Shown piece after piece: positions 53,526-61,804 of a stretch of DNA of 64,000 bases. Source of the stretch: Roseinatronobacter bogoriensis DSM 18756 (GTDB taxonomy: Bacteria > Pseudomonadota > Alphaproteobacteria > Rhodobacterales > Rhodobacteraceae); NCBI RefSeq assembly GCF_004366635.1, contig NZ_SORN01000003.1, positions 360,916-424,915 of the forward strand, read 5' to 3'. The notes beneath the pieces were generated by a model. That model made no database searches, had not been told where the DNA came from, and worked only from the letters and a program-made list of their open reading frames with translations. Made by a program: the position numbers and the translations under genes. Position 1 is the stretch's first letter. Every line of letters starts with the position of its first letter.

Positions 53526-55156
53526 ATATGACAAATCTTATCAATGATCCAAACGCGTCCCGACTGATTTATGGGCTTCGCGACACCGGCTACAATGTCA
53601 GGACTGCCGCGGCAGACATCATTGACAATTCGATCGCTGCCGGGGCGAATAACGTTAATATTCAAATCGATCTCATGCATGACGGTCGAAAGCTGGTTTA
53701 TTTCGGGGATGACGGCTGCGGGATGGACCAAGAGGAAGTCCACAAGGCAATGCGTTATGGCGCGGACCGGCGCCCGGATGCCAAAAGCCTCGGAAAATTT
53801 GGCCTTGGCCTGAAAACTGCTTCAAGCTCGGTTTGCAAACGATACAGCGTCATATCCCGGAAGACGTCGGATCAACCATTGGCCAAACTCACATGGGATC
53901 TGGAACACGTTGAGTCCCGGAACGCCTGGGAAATGCTGGCTGATCCAGTGACTACTGACCAACAAGATCTTTTCGAGGAATTGTGTGGCGAAACGGGAAC
54001 CCTCGTCATTTGGGAAAATTGCGACAGGTTGCTGTCCAAGGAATACACTCCGGGTGCCAAGGAACAGGCGGCCGTCAAACGGCTGGCCGACGCTTTGGCA
54101 AAACACGTTTCCCTTGTTTTTCATCGCTTTCTGGATGTCGAGGATGAACGTGAACGGGATGTGGCGATCATGATCAACGGAACGCCAGTCGAACCTTGGA
54201 ACCCCTTCTATCCGCAAAGGTCAGATCAGGTTCTCGCCCCCAACAAGCAGAGGCTTGAGGTGGAAATGTTCGACGGTTCTGTCGAAACGGCACATATGAA
54301 GGCGTGGATCCTCCCCCATCGCAGCGACATGGAAAAGGACGAACAGGCAAAATTCGCCCGCATCTCGAACAAGGCGCAGGGTTTTTACGTCTATCGCGAA
54401 GGACGGTTGATCCAAGATGGCGGCTGGATGGACGTGTTTGGCTCCAATGAACCGCATACATCCTTGTTGCGCATCGAATTCGACTTCGGTTTCGAATTGG
54501 ACGAGGCGTTCCGTATCGATGTCAAGAAATCCCGCATCCTGTTCCACCCGGACCTTGAGGAGGGTCTTCGGAAGATCCTGCAGCCGATCTACCGGGAAGC
54601 GGATGCAAGGTACCGTCGGATAAACCGCAACAAGGCGAACAACAGCAACACCGTCGATCACGGCAGTTCCAACAAGAACATCTCCGGCACTGCCAACACG
54701 GCCAAGCCACAAGTGGCCACCGCGAATGCGGACACCCAGACGGCTGAGATTAACAACAATCGGGGTCAACGGATCAAGATCAAAGCCCCCGTCCAAAACA
54801 ACGTCAGCCCGGAAACAATCCACGTTGAAGCCGTGACGACGATCACCAATGGCCACCTTTGGGAGCCCGCCTATCGCAGCCCGGGCAACGATGATTATGT
54901 TCCCGGTGTCCTGCTGAACAAGCATCACGACTTCTACCAGAAAATCTATCAACGGGCTGCTGCCAATGGCTTTGCCGTCGAAGGCATGGACCTGCTGCTT
55001 TACGCGTTTGCGATGGCGGAGCAGAACAACACCGATCCCGAGCTGGAGCCGGTATTTGAGGATATCCGGGAGGAAATATCGTCCAACCTGCGAAAACTTC
55101 TCCGGAATGTTCCCGAGGTCGATGCGTCCGACTTGATCAACGGGGATGACGACTGA
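53522..55156 (+). CDS. MORC/GHKL-type ATPase of the restriction module
   Basis: This 544-residue protein has an N-terminal GHKL ATP-binding fold: DIIDNSIAAG (32-41; the catalytic-type Glu is Asp32), DDGCGMD (63-69) and SLGKFGLGLKTAS (89-101). A transducer-like domain follows (to about 330), then an Asn/Thr-rich linker (about 362-410) and a helical C-terminus. MORC/MutL-like clamps close on DNA when ATP binds. Similar ATPases occur beside methyltransferases and Vsr in predicted restriction systems (Iyer, Abhiman and Aravind). ATG 53522 overlaps the vsr stop; the next gene overlaps by 11 bases. Confidence 0.88.
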   Translation: MNMTNLINDPNASRLIYGLRDTGYNVRTAAADIIDNSIAAGANNVNIQIDLMHDGRKLVYFGDDGCGMDQEEVHKAMRYGADRRPDAKSLGKFGLGLKTASSSVCKRYSVISRKTSDQPLAKLTWDLEHVESRNAWEMLADPVTTDQQDLFEELCGETGTLVIWENCDRLLSKEYTPGAKEQAAVKRLADALAKHVSLVFHRFLDVEDERERDVAIMINGTPVEPWNPFYPQRSDQVLAPNKQRLEVEMFDGSVETAHMKAWILPHRSDMEKDEQAKFARISNKAQGFYVYREGRLIQDGGWMDVFGSNEPHTSLLRIEFDFGFELDEAFRIDVKKSRILFHPDLEEGLRKILQPIYREADARYRRINRNKANNSNTVDHGSSNKNISGTANTAKPQVATANADTQTAEINNNRGQRIKIKAPVQNNVSPETIHVEAVTTITNGHLWEPAYRSPGNDDYVPGVLLNKHHDFYQKIYQRAAANGFAVEGMDLLLYAFAMAEQNNTDPELEPVFEDIREEISSNLRKLLRNVPEVDASDLINGDDD

Positions 55157-55991
55157 GATGATTGCCGGGCGGCAGGAAAAGATCAGGGCTGAATTGGAGG
55201 CCGGAACTGGAGCTGCCATCGGCATGGCCGTCGATCAAAGCGGCATTCGGACCGGTCTGCGCCTGTGGTTTGATGACCTCGATGATCGCCATGGCCCTGT
55301 CGTTGAAATGAAACCCTTTGGAATGCGGGGCTATCGCGTGACCCTCGGGTTCGGCAAGTTCGCCGGCGAGGTTATCCGCCAAATTCAGGCCGCCGGACCT
55401 GACGATGTTGGGCTCGCCCGAGCTTTGGTCAACTCGATCGAGGAGACGGTTGATCTGGATTTGTCAGGGCAGCCACGTTCCGATTGGGTGATTGACTCCG
55501 GAGCATTCAGGATCACAGCGACGGCACGTGGACTTGTGGCCGATCCGGACGAGGCCGTCACCCTTGTCAGCCGGGACATTGTTGTGCCGCTGATGGCCGC
55601 CATGGCCGAATTGATCGGCTATGATGTCATCGTGGAGGAGGAGGCCGAGGAAGCCGCTTACGAGGGGGCTATCCTCGTTTCCACCGTGCGTCGCCGCGAA
55701 AGAAACCCCCGCAACCGTCTGCTATGCATCCGCCTTCACGGTGAACGATGCCAGTGCTGCGGCTTTGAACCCAAGTCGTTCTACGGTGAGATAGGTGGCA
55801 TAATCGAAGTCCACCACCTCGAGGCATTGTCGTTGCTTGATACGCCAAGGCCGTACGACCCGGCGACGGATCTTGTGCCCCTTTGCCCGAATTGTCATCG
55901 GGCGGTCCATACTCGCAGGCCAGTCCCTTTTTCCCTTGAGGATGTACGAAAACATATGCGGACCTCTGGGTGGAAAGGCGGCTCGGAATGA
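55146..55991 (+). CDS. HNH endonuclease of the restriction module
   Basis: This protein has 281 residues. The C-terminal 90 form a zinc-stabilised HNH nuclease: CQCCGFEP, then IIEVHHLEALSLLD with the catalytic His, and DLVPLCPNCHRAVH. The N-terminal 190 residues are an alpha-beta domain of unknown fold that may bind the GHKL or SNF2 partners. It is the likely DNA-cutting subunit. Its stop overlaps the SNF2 start by ATGA. ATG 55158 is an alternative start. Confidence 0.88.
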   Translation: MTTEMIAGRQEKIRAELEAGTGAAIGMAVDQSGIRTGLRLWFDDLDDRHGPVVEMKPFGMRGYRVTLGFGKFAGEVIRQIQAAGPDDVGLARALVNSIEETVDLDLSGQPRSDWVIDSGAFRITATARGLVADPDEAVTLVSRDIVVPLMAAMAELIGYDVIVEEEAEEAAYEGAILVSTVRRRERNPRNRLLCIRLHGERCQCCGFEPKSFYGEIGGIIEVHHLEALSLLDTPRPYDPATDLVPLCPNCHRAVHTRRPVPFSLEDVRKHMRTSGWKGGSE

Positions 55992-57808
55992 CACAGCTTG
56001 CCCTGCTTCCCCATGATTTTGATGCGGTTTTAAGCTCACCCCCTTCCGGTTTTGTTACATCTGAACGGGTTCTTGAGCCTGTTCTGATAATCGAAAGGGT
56101 GGCCGGGAAGCTTTCCGTCAAACTTGGTGGGGTAAGGGTATTCCGGGGTGAAAAACGGCTACTGGAGGCACCGTCGGTCAACCATGCCTGGGTGATTGAC
56201 GGCACAACACTGCGTCCGATACCGGCAGATATTCCGGTGATGTTGTCGGCTTTATTGGGGGACGAAGATGCTTCTGACATCTCATACGCCACCGCGATCA
56301 AACTTTACCGATCACCACCAGAAGGGTTGGCTGTGCAGTTGGCCCCGGATGTTCTGCATTCCGGCAAGATTGCTGCCGATGAGCTCCCTGCAGAGGTCGA
56401 TATCCCCGGATTGGTCGCCGATCTATTTCCCTATCAGGCCCGTGGTGTTCGCTGGATGTGGGAAACCGTCAGCAGAACAGGCGGTCTGATCCTTGCGGAT
56501 GAGATGGGGCTTGGGAAAACCCTTCAGATCATTGCCCTTTTGTTGAAGGATCCGCCCGAAAGCAACTCGCCGGCGCTTATCGTCTGCCCTACCAGCCTGA
56601 TCGCGAATTGGGTGCGAGAATTCAGAAAGTTTGCACCATCGATCAGCCTGATGGTGCATCGTGGAGCCCACCGGGCTGGCATCTGGCGGGATCTGCAGGT
56701 CGCCTCGGTCGTGATCACCACCTATGAAACGATGGTGAATGACATTTCGATCTTCTCGTCCTTTGAATGGTCATGGGTGATCTGTGATGAGGCGCAGGCG
56801 ATCAAGAATCCCGATTCCAACCGCCGACAAGCGATCGTGACCATACCGCGGCGCAGATCCATCCCGATGACGGGCACCCCGGTTGAAAATACCCTGATGG
56901 ACCTTTGGTCTTTGGCGGACTTCGCGATCCCCGGGATGCTGGGTGACAAGACAGTTTTCGAGGTCGAGTTTCCGGACACCGTGGAAGCGGGTCAAGCTCT
57001 CGGCCAATTGACCGATCCGATCATCCTGAAGCGCCGGGTCAAGGATGTGGCCGCTGACTTGCCAGACCGGATCGACATCGACCTGCCCTTGGAACTCGAT
57101 GACCGCCTCGCCCGTCATTATGACAGCGTTCGCGAGGTCACGATGGAAAAGTACCCCGTCGCAGGGGCCCTGGTCGCAACCCTTCAGCTTCAACTGGTCT
57201 GTGCGCATCCATGGCTGCGAATACCGGATGCCGCGGCGGTGGACGTCGATAATGCGCAGATCGTCGTCCAAGACGAACTGCCGCTTCTGACGCCCAAGTT
57301 GGAACGCACGGTCGAGCTGTTGCGGGAGGCATTCTCCAACGGCCGCAAGGTGATCATCTTCGCCCTGTTCAACCGCCTCGGTGATCTGATCAAATCCGCG
57401 TGCCGGGATTTTCCGGCGACCTATTGGGGCGCGATCAACGGTTCCTCCCCGCAGGAGGACCGTCAAACCATCGTGGATGAGTTCTCCGCCCATGATGGTC
57501 CTGCCTGCCTGATCCTGAACCCCAAAGCGGCAGGGGCGGGCCTGAACATCACGGCCGCAACCGTGGTCATCCATTTCACCCCAGTCTGGAACCCCGCGAC
57601 CGAGGCGCAGGCCAGTGCCCGTGCCCATCGCAGGGGGCAGACCGAGCCGGTCACGATCTATCGGCTGTTCTACAAGGACACGGTGGAAGAGGTCATGCTG
57701 GAGCGGTCGGCATGGAAAAGCGACCTTGCGAATGAAACCGTGCCGGTGTCCAGCCGTGACGCCGATGACCTGAAACGTGCCCTCGAGATAAGCCCGGTGA
57801 AACCATGA
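55988..57808 (+). CDS. SNF2-family helicase/translocase of the restriction module
   Basis: This 606-residue protein has an N-terminal 150-residue domain followed by the SNF2 ATPase: Walker A LADEMGLGKTLQ (about 171), motif Ia CPTSLIANWVREF, DEAQ box CDEAQAIKN (about 265), motif III TGTPVENTLMDLWSL, motif V AGAGLNITAATVVIHF (about 515) and motif VI QASARAHRRGQTEPV (about 541). It would translocate on duplex DNA and could drive the HNH cut. ATG 55988 is coupled to the HNH stop; it overlaps the EcoRII-N-like gene by four bases. Confidence 0.93.
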   Translation: MTQLALLPHDFDAVLSSPPSGFVTSERVLEPVLIIERVAGKLSVKLGGVRVFRGEKRLLEAPSVNHAWVIDGTTLRPIPADIPVMLSALLGDEDASDISYATAIKLYRSPPEGLAVQLAPDVLHSGKIAADELPAEVDIPGLVADLFPYQARGVRWMWETVSRTGGLILADEMGLGKTLQIIALLLKDPPESNSPALIVCPTSLIANWVREFRKFAPSISLMVHRGAHRAGIWRDLQVASVVITTYETMVNDISIFSSFEWSWVICDEAQAIKNPDSNRRQAIVTIPRRRSIPMTGTPVENTLMDLWSLADFAIPGMLGDKTVFEVEFPDTVEAGQALGQLTDPIILKRRVKDVAADLPDRIDIDLPLELDDRLARHYDSVREVTMEKYPVAGALVATLQLQLVCAHPWLRIPDAAAVDVDNAQIVVQDELPLLTPKLERTVELLREAFSNGRKVIIFALFNRLGDLIKSACRDFPATYWGAINGSSPQEDRQTIVDEFSAHDGPACLILNPKAAGAGLNITAATVVIHFTPVWNPATEAQASARAHRRGQTEPVTIYRLFYKDTVEEVMLERSAWKSDLANETVPVSSRDADDLKRALEISPVKP

Positions 57809-58245
57809 CAACCAAGACCTTCATCAAAACCCTCAGCGCCAATGACGTCGGAACCACGGGCGGCCACATGGGCGGCATCCTTGTGCCCAAGGGGGATGGG
57901 GAGCTACTGGCCTTCCTGCCGCCCCTTGACCCGAATGTGTTGAACCCGTCGGCATGGATCGAGTGTGACACCCCGGACGGGACAGTCCTGCGGCTGCGGT
58001 TCATCTATTACAACAACAGGTTCCACACGCCGCGGGGGACGCGGAATGAGTACAGGATCACCTGGTTGACCAAGTTCCTGCGGAACGCCGACGCCCGGGA
58101 AGGGGATGCCTTCGAGATTTCCCGGACCGATGGGCAGGATCGCTATCGGATCAGGGTCATCCCGGTGTCGAGGGCCGAACCTGTCGAAGAGGATGATGGC
58201 CCGGTCAGGATCAGGCTGACGACGGGGTGGCGACGGGTACATTGA
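57805..58245 (+). CDS. stand-alone EcoRII N-terminal-type DNA-recognition protein
   Basis: This 146-residue protein aligns by eye over its length to the N-terminal effector-binding domain of restriction enzyme EcoRII: IKTLSANDVGTTGGHMGGI matches the EcoRII pattern LSANDTGATGGHQVG, and the later block IYYNNR...TRNEYRIT matches IYYNSR...TRNEKRIT. In EcoRII this B3-like pseudobarrel reads CCWGG. Here it has no catalytic domain attached, so it is probably the target-reading subunit that guides HNH/SNF2 or senses unmodified sites. The last gene of the operon; its start overlaps the SNF2 stop by ATGA. Confidence 0.85.
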   Translation: MTTKTFIKTLSANDVGTTGGHMGGILVPKGDGELLAFLPPLDPNVLNPSAWIECDTPDGTVLRLRFIYYNNRFHTPRGTRNEYRITWLTKFLRNADAREGDAFEISRTDGQDRYRIRVIPVSRAEPVEEDDGPVRIRLTTGWRRVH

Positions 58246-58320
58246 CAACTCCGAGGTGCTATATTCGGTCGAAAAACACACTCAGGATATCCGCTGTCGT
58301 ATATCGTATAGTGATCTAAT

Positions 58321-60438
58321 CTAATGCACCCTACCGCCCCCGGAAATCTTGATCCGCGGGGTTTCCTCATCATCGACATACCCTTCGTCCCGGGCCCGTC
58401 CCAGTATTTCCACGGCGAGGATGCATTGCTTCTCCGACGGCAGCCGCCGATCCTGCTGGCTACAGGCTTTCAGGATGCCATCATCCTTGAGCGAGAATGA
58501 CCGATTGGGCGCCGCCCATTCCCGCAACCGGCCCCAGAAAGCCCCGCCAAGTTCGATCACCTTGGCCTGTGCCTCGATACCCGAGACCATCGCTTCTTCC
58601 CGTCGCCCGTCACGAACAGCGGCCTTTGCCTCCTCGGGGGCGATCAGGTATTCGTCAAGGCCGCCGCCGTAATCCACCTCCAGCCGGGAGACCCTCGCCC
58701 AGCAAGCCTGCTTCTTGGCCCATTCGGTGATGTTGCGGATGCCGCTGTCCGGATCGGTGATTACATCCGCCGCTGCTTCGCAGGCGGTCAGGAAACAGTC
58801 CATCAGCCCGGCGGGGACGCTTTGTTCGTTCCAGATCCGGTCAAGGTCCAGCACCTTGTCCCGTTCATCCACATCGTGAACCAGTTTTGCGATGCCGTGG
58901 GTGACAATGTTGGCCCGATATCCACCGGGATACCATTCCTGCCGTGGGATCGCCTTTTCCAAAGCCCTGAAGATGATGATTTTGGCTACCAGCCGTTTGA
59001 ACCAAGTCTCGTCATACTTCTTGTCACTGGCCGTCCAAGCCTCGCCGATGTCGGCGGCGAAGGTGGCAAAGTTCTTCTGGGCCCCTTTGCTGACCGTATC
59101 GGGCTTCTTGCGAAACGACAGTTCAACTTTTGCAAGGTCAGTCTTTACGAAAAGCTGGGGCTTGGGATGCTCGGCGTCAAACCGGCGACGATCAGTGGTC
59201 CCGAGTTTCGCGCGTTCCACCTGATACTGCCCTCGGGCCCGTTCGTAGAACCAGCGGGTCTGGCGGCTGCCACCTTGCGCCGGGGGGGCATATACACGGC
59301 GGGAATACCCCTCCATCCGCATGTGGAAAGGGTGGTTCGAGAAGAAGTCCGCCGCACTGACCTTGTTCTGGCTGTTGGCGTATTTCGAGATGAAGGGAAC
59401 CACCTCCTCGGAATTGTCAGGGGGAACAACCGTCAGCTTGATCTGCACATGCACGTTGGAAAGGTTTTCCGGGCTATGCTTGAGGGCGGCGTGCAGCGAG
59501 GCCGTGGTTTGGCCACCATTGACGATCTGAAGGTTGCGGGCCGTCAGGATCCGCACGCCCGTGCCGTCCGCCTCGGTTTCGACACTGTCAGCCGTGGCCG
59601 AGAGCCCGTTGTTGTAACTGAAGAACATCTCCGGCTCGTTTTTGATGGTATCCCGGATGCCTTCGTTAACGGATTTTCTCCGAGCTTGGATGAAACTGCG
59701 GATGTTGGATTCCAGCAACCGGGCGCCCCACTTGTCGAAGATCTCGGCCAGTTGTGAGCCACGGATGACCGCGAGGTATGATGGAAACTGGGTTTCTGGC
59801 CCGGATGCCGACAAGGCGGGCAAGGAGCCGCCGAACTCCTCGGCGAACTTGACGACGATCTTCTCTTTCGAGCCCGTCGTTTCGACCCGGTGGAAACGGG
59901 AGAGGTCCCAGATGTTGTAGGTGACCGGGATATCGCCGATCTTGCCTGCCAAGACGGCGTCTGTCCGGGCGTTATAAACTCCGTTGGTGACGAAGATCAG
60001 CTTTACCTTGGTGACGGCAGGCCACGCCTCTGCGATCATCGTCGCCGTCCCGAAAGCTGGGGTGTCGACATGCAGACTGTCTCGGAACTCCTGCCTGCGG
60101 GCGGCAGCAACAAAATTGATCAGATGACCGAAGAATTTCTTGGCATCCGCCGCATTCAGGCTGGGTGGCTGGTCGGTATCAAAGAATTCGGTGATGATGA
60201 CACTCAGGATACCGTCGGTTTCACGGGGGTCGCCGCCATGTCCGTCAATCCTGAGGGTCTTGCCGGAGACCACCCCTCTCCAAGCACAGCGGTCCGAGGT
60301 TTCGATCTCCGCTTCACCTTCGAGGGTGGAGGAAAGTCGTTCAAAGGCGAGATCGTCCAGCGCAACCCCGGTCGACGACGACTCCCCCCGCAGCTCCTCG
60401 AGCAGATCGGTATTGAACTCGAACAGATGCTCCACCAT
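58321..60438 (-). CDS. AIPR (abortive infection phage resistance) family protein
   Basis: This protein has about 705 residues. The AIPR signature is in the middle: FSYNNGLSATADSVETEADG, then RNLQIVNGGQTTASLHAALK (about 300-320). AIPR proteins are found in phage-defence clusters, some abortive; their biochemistry is not established. It faces the restriction operon, ending 75 bases from its last gene, so both make a compact island. Start ATG 60438 or GTG 60447. Its promoter would lie in the 60.45-60.7 kb spacer. Confidence 0.88.
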   Translation of the reverse strand: MVEHLFEFNTDLLEELRGESSSTGVALDDLAFERLSSTLEGEAEIETSDRCAWRGVVSGKTLRIDGHGGDPRETDGILSVIITEFFDTDQPPSLNAADAKKFFGHLINFVAAARRQEFRDSLHVDTPAFGTATMIAEAWPAVTKVKLIFVTNGVYNARTDAVLAGKIGDIPVTYNIWDLSRFHRVETTGSKEKIVVKFAEEFGGSLPALSASGPETQFPSYLAVIRGSQLAEIFDKWGARLLESNIRSFIQARRKSVNEGIRDTIKNEPEMFFSYNNGLSATADSVETEADGTGVRILTARNLQIVNGGQTTASLHAALKHSPENLSNVHVQIKLTVVPPDNSEEVVPFISKYANSQNKVSAADFFSNHPFHMRMEGYSRRVYAPPAQGGSRQTRWFYERARGQYQVERAKLGTTDRRRFDAEHPKPQLFVKTDLAKVELSFRKKPDTVSKGAQKNFATFAADIGEAWTASDKKYDETWFKRLVAKIIIFRALEKAIPRQEWYPGGYRANIVTHGIAKLVHDVDERDKVLDLDRIWNEQSVPAGLMDCFLTACEAAADVITDPDSGIRNITEWAKKQACWARVSRLEVDYGGGLDEYLIAPEEAKAAVRDGRREEAMVSGIEAQAKVIELGGAFWGRLREWAAPNRSFSLKDDGILKACSQQDRRLPSEKQCILAVEILGRARDEGYVDDEETPRIKISGGGRVH

Positions 60439-61301
60439 CACTCCCACGGATGACCCAAAGATTCACCGGGTTTTCAAGCCCCCATGAAGTTGATCATACA
60501 AGTCAATCGTAACGAATAGCAACTGGCGGTTATAGCCACAGGTCAGTCGGCAGATTTGGCATCTGTGCAAGTGTAGATGTGAACGTGCATATCGAACACA
60601 CTCGAAAACTTCACAATCTTCGCGGCAGTACGAATACCACTCTGGCCGAATCAAAGGGACAATCCGTAAGGACATGGGCCGCGGTGGGCTGGCGAAGCCT
60701 TGGGCGAACCATGCGAGAACCGCAAATCCTGACGTTTTTTTGCGAAAACACAAAGGCCCATATCACGAATCCGTGAACGGGTTTTTGATACAGATTTGCG
60801 ACAAACGGTGTTTCGGGCTGCGACTGGCTGCCGAGCTCCTTCTTATACTCACATTATTGAATAGAAGCAGGGTGCAAATCTATTTTGCGTGAAAATCAAC
60901 ATTCTCTCTTTTCTCATTTCCTGAATCAATTCGAGATTGATTCGAAATAGGGTTTCTCGCATTCCAGATTGGACACGGATCAGCGCCAATGTTGCGAAAT
61001 GAACGAAGCGCAGATAAGTAATAATCATGGAACGCCAGGGGTTACCCCGGGAAAAGCTACTCTAAAATCAGACTGCTCCGCTCTTGGTGCGGCGTACCCG
61101 GGTGACCGGACTGATATTTGTTGTCGGCTCTCACGGGAATACTTCGGGAACCACTCGAGTTGAGCTGGAAAGACAGGAGAAAGAGACGGAAGATGACGGG
61201 CCGGGGGGAGCCGGTTTTCGCATTGAACCCCACGCGACCGAAACGCGTGTATTGCGACAAACTTAAACCCCGGAATTTTCGCAAGTCATTGAAATAAAAT
61301 A

Positions 61302-61333
61302 GGATTCGACTCCACATCTGGAGTGTGGAATCC
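61302..61333. repeat. hairpin-forming inverted repeat
   Basis: GGATTC-G-ACTCCA (61302-61314) pairs with TGGAGT-GTG-GAATCC (61319-61333) around CATC. Confidence 0.5.
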
Positions 61334-61390
61334 CTCACGGAAATCGGCGAATCATGAAAAGGAGGACGTAAGACCGCGGTACATTAAAAA

Positions 61391-61424
61391 GGGAGAGCAG
61401 TCGTTGGCGCGACATGACTCTCCC
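61391..61424. repeat. two-part stem-loop upstream of the transposition operon
   Basis: GGGAGAG (61391-61397) pairs with CTCTCCC (61418-61424), with an inner GTCG/CGAC stem and loop TTGGCG. It may be a transposon-end structure, an RNA regulator or an attenuator of the downstream operon. Confidence 0.45.
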
Positions 61425-61648
61425 CATGCCGGATGAAAACCCAGCCTTGTATACCTAAACCGTAGCCGTTCTGGCTCCGTCGTTCAACGGGTTTTCGAGA
61501 GAGTGTCTGGCATATTTCACTTTGGCCCTCCGCAGGGCTGTCGTGATGCCGCTGAACATTACCGGATCATGCTTGGTCAGCATCAACCGACCGCCTTCCA
61601 AGCCCACGAACATCAAATGCGCCGAAACCCGGTGCAGACGGAGAAGCT

Positions 61649-61804
61649 ATGCCCAATACCAAAAAAACAGACTTTCTGAATTCATTGGAACCCCAAGTTA
61701 TTACACTTGGAAGAATGTACACCCTTGGGGATCGCCCCTGCATCGAGCGTCTTTTCGGTTCGCTGGAAACCGAATTCCTGAAGAAACTCGAGGTGATGAA
61801 ATGA
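61649..61804 (+). CDS. 51-residue micro-protein leading the transposition operon
   Basis: ATG 61649 follows GGAGAAG and the frame ends in ATGA overlapping the TnsA-like start, a sign of true translation. The sequence (starts MPNTKKTDFLNSLEP) ends GDRPCIERLFGSLETEFLKK. That end resembles the segment around the catalytic Glu of DDE transposases (compare DKAFIERFFGTL in the gene at 62577). It could be a leader peptide, a small partner of TnsA or TnsB, or a remnant fused to a new function. Confidence 0.6.
   Translation: MPNTKKTDFLNSLEPQVITLGRMYTLGDRPCIERLFGSLETEFLKKLEVMK

Larger units (their letters stand above)
60439..61648. other. 1.2 kb spacer, candidate transposon end
   Basis: No gene is supported. 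The AIPR promoter must lie at its left edge. TTGCGA-type motifs occur at 60740, 60796-60806, 60992, 61252-61262 (TTGCGACAAAC at the second and fourth), plus TTTTCGCAAG on the opposite strand at 61276-61285. Hairpins lie at 61302-61333 and 61391-61424. Since the TnsA-like gene points away from here, a Tn7-like end with transposase-binding repeats is expected in this interval. Confidence 0.45.

Noticed and set aside
51959..58245. Classification as a DISARM or BREX system
   Set aside because: There is a 5mC methyltransferase and an SNF2 helicase, but no DrmA/DrmB (DISARM) or PglZ/BrxL (BREX) protein.
60439..61648. CRISPR array or type V-K guide locus in the spacer before the transposition operon
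   Set aside because: No regularly spaced identical repeats of 25-40 bases; only short scattered motifs.
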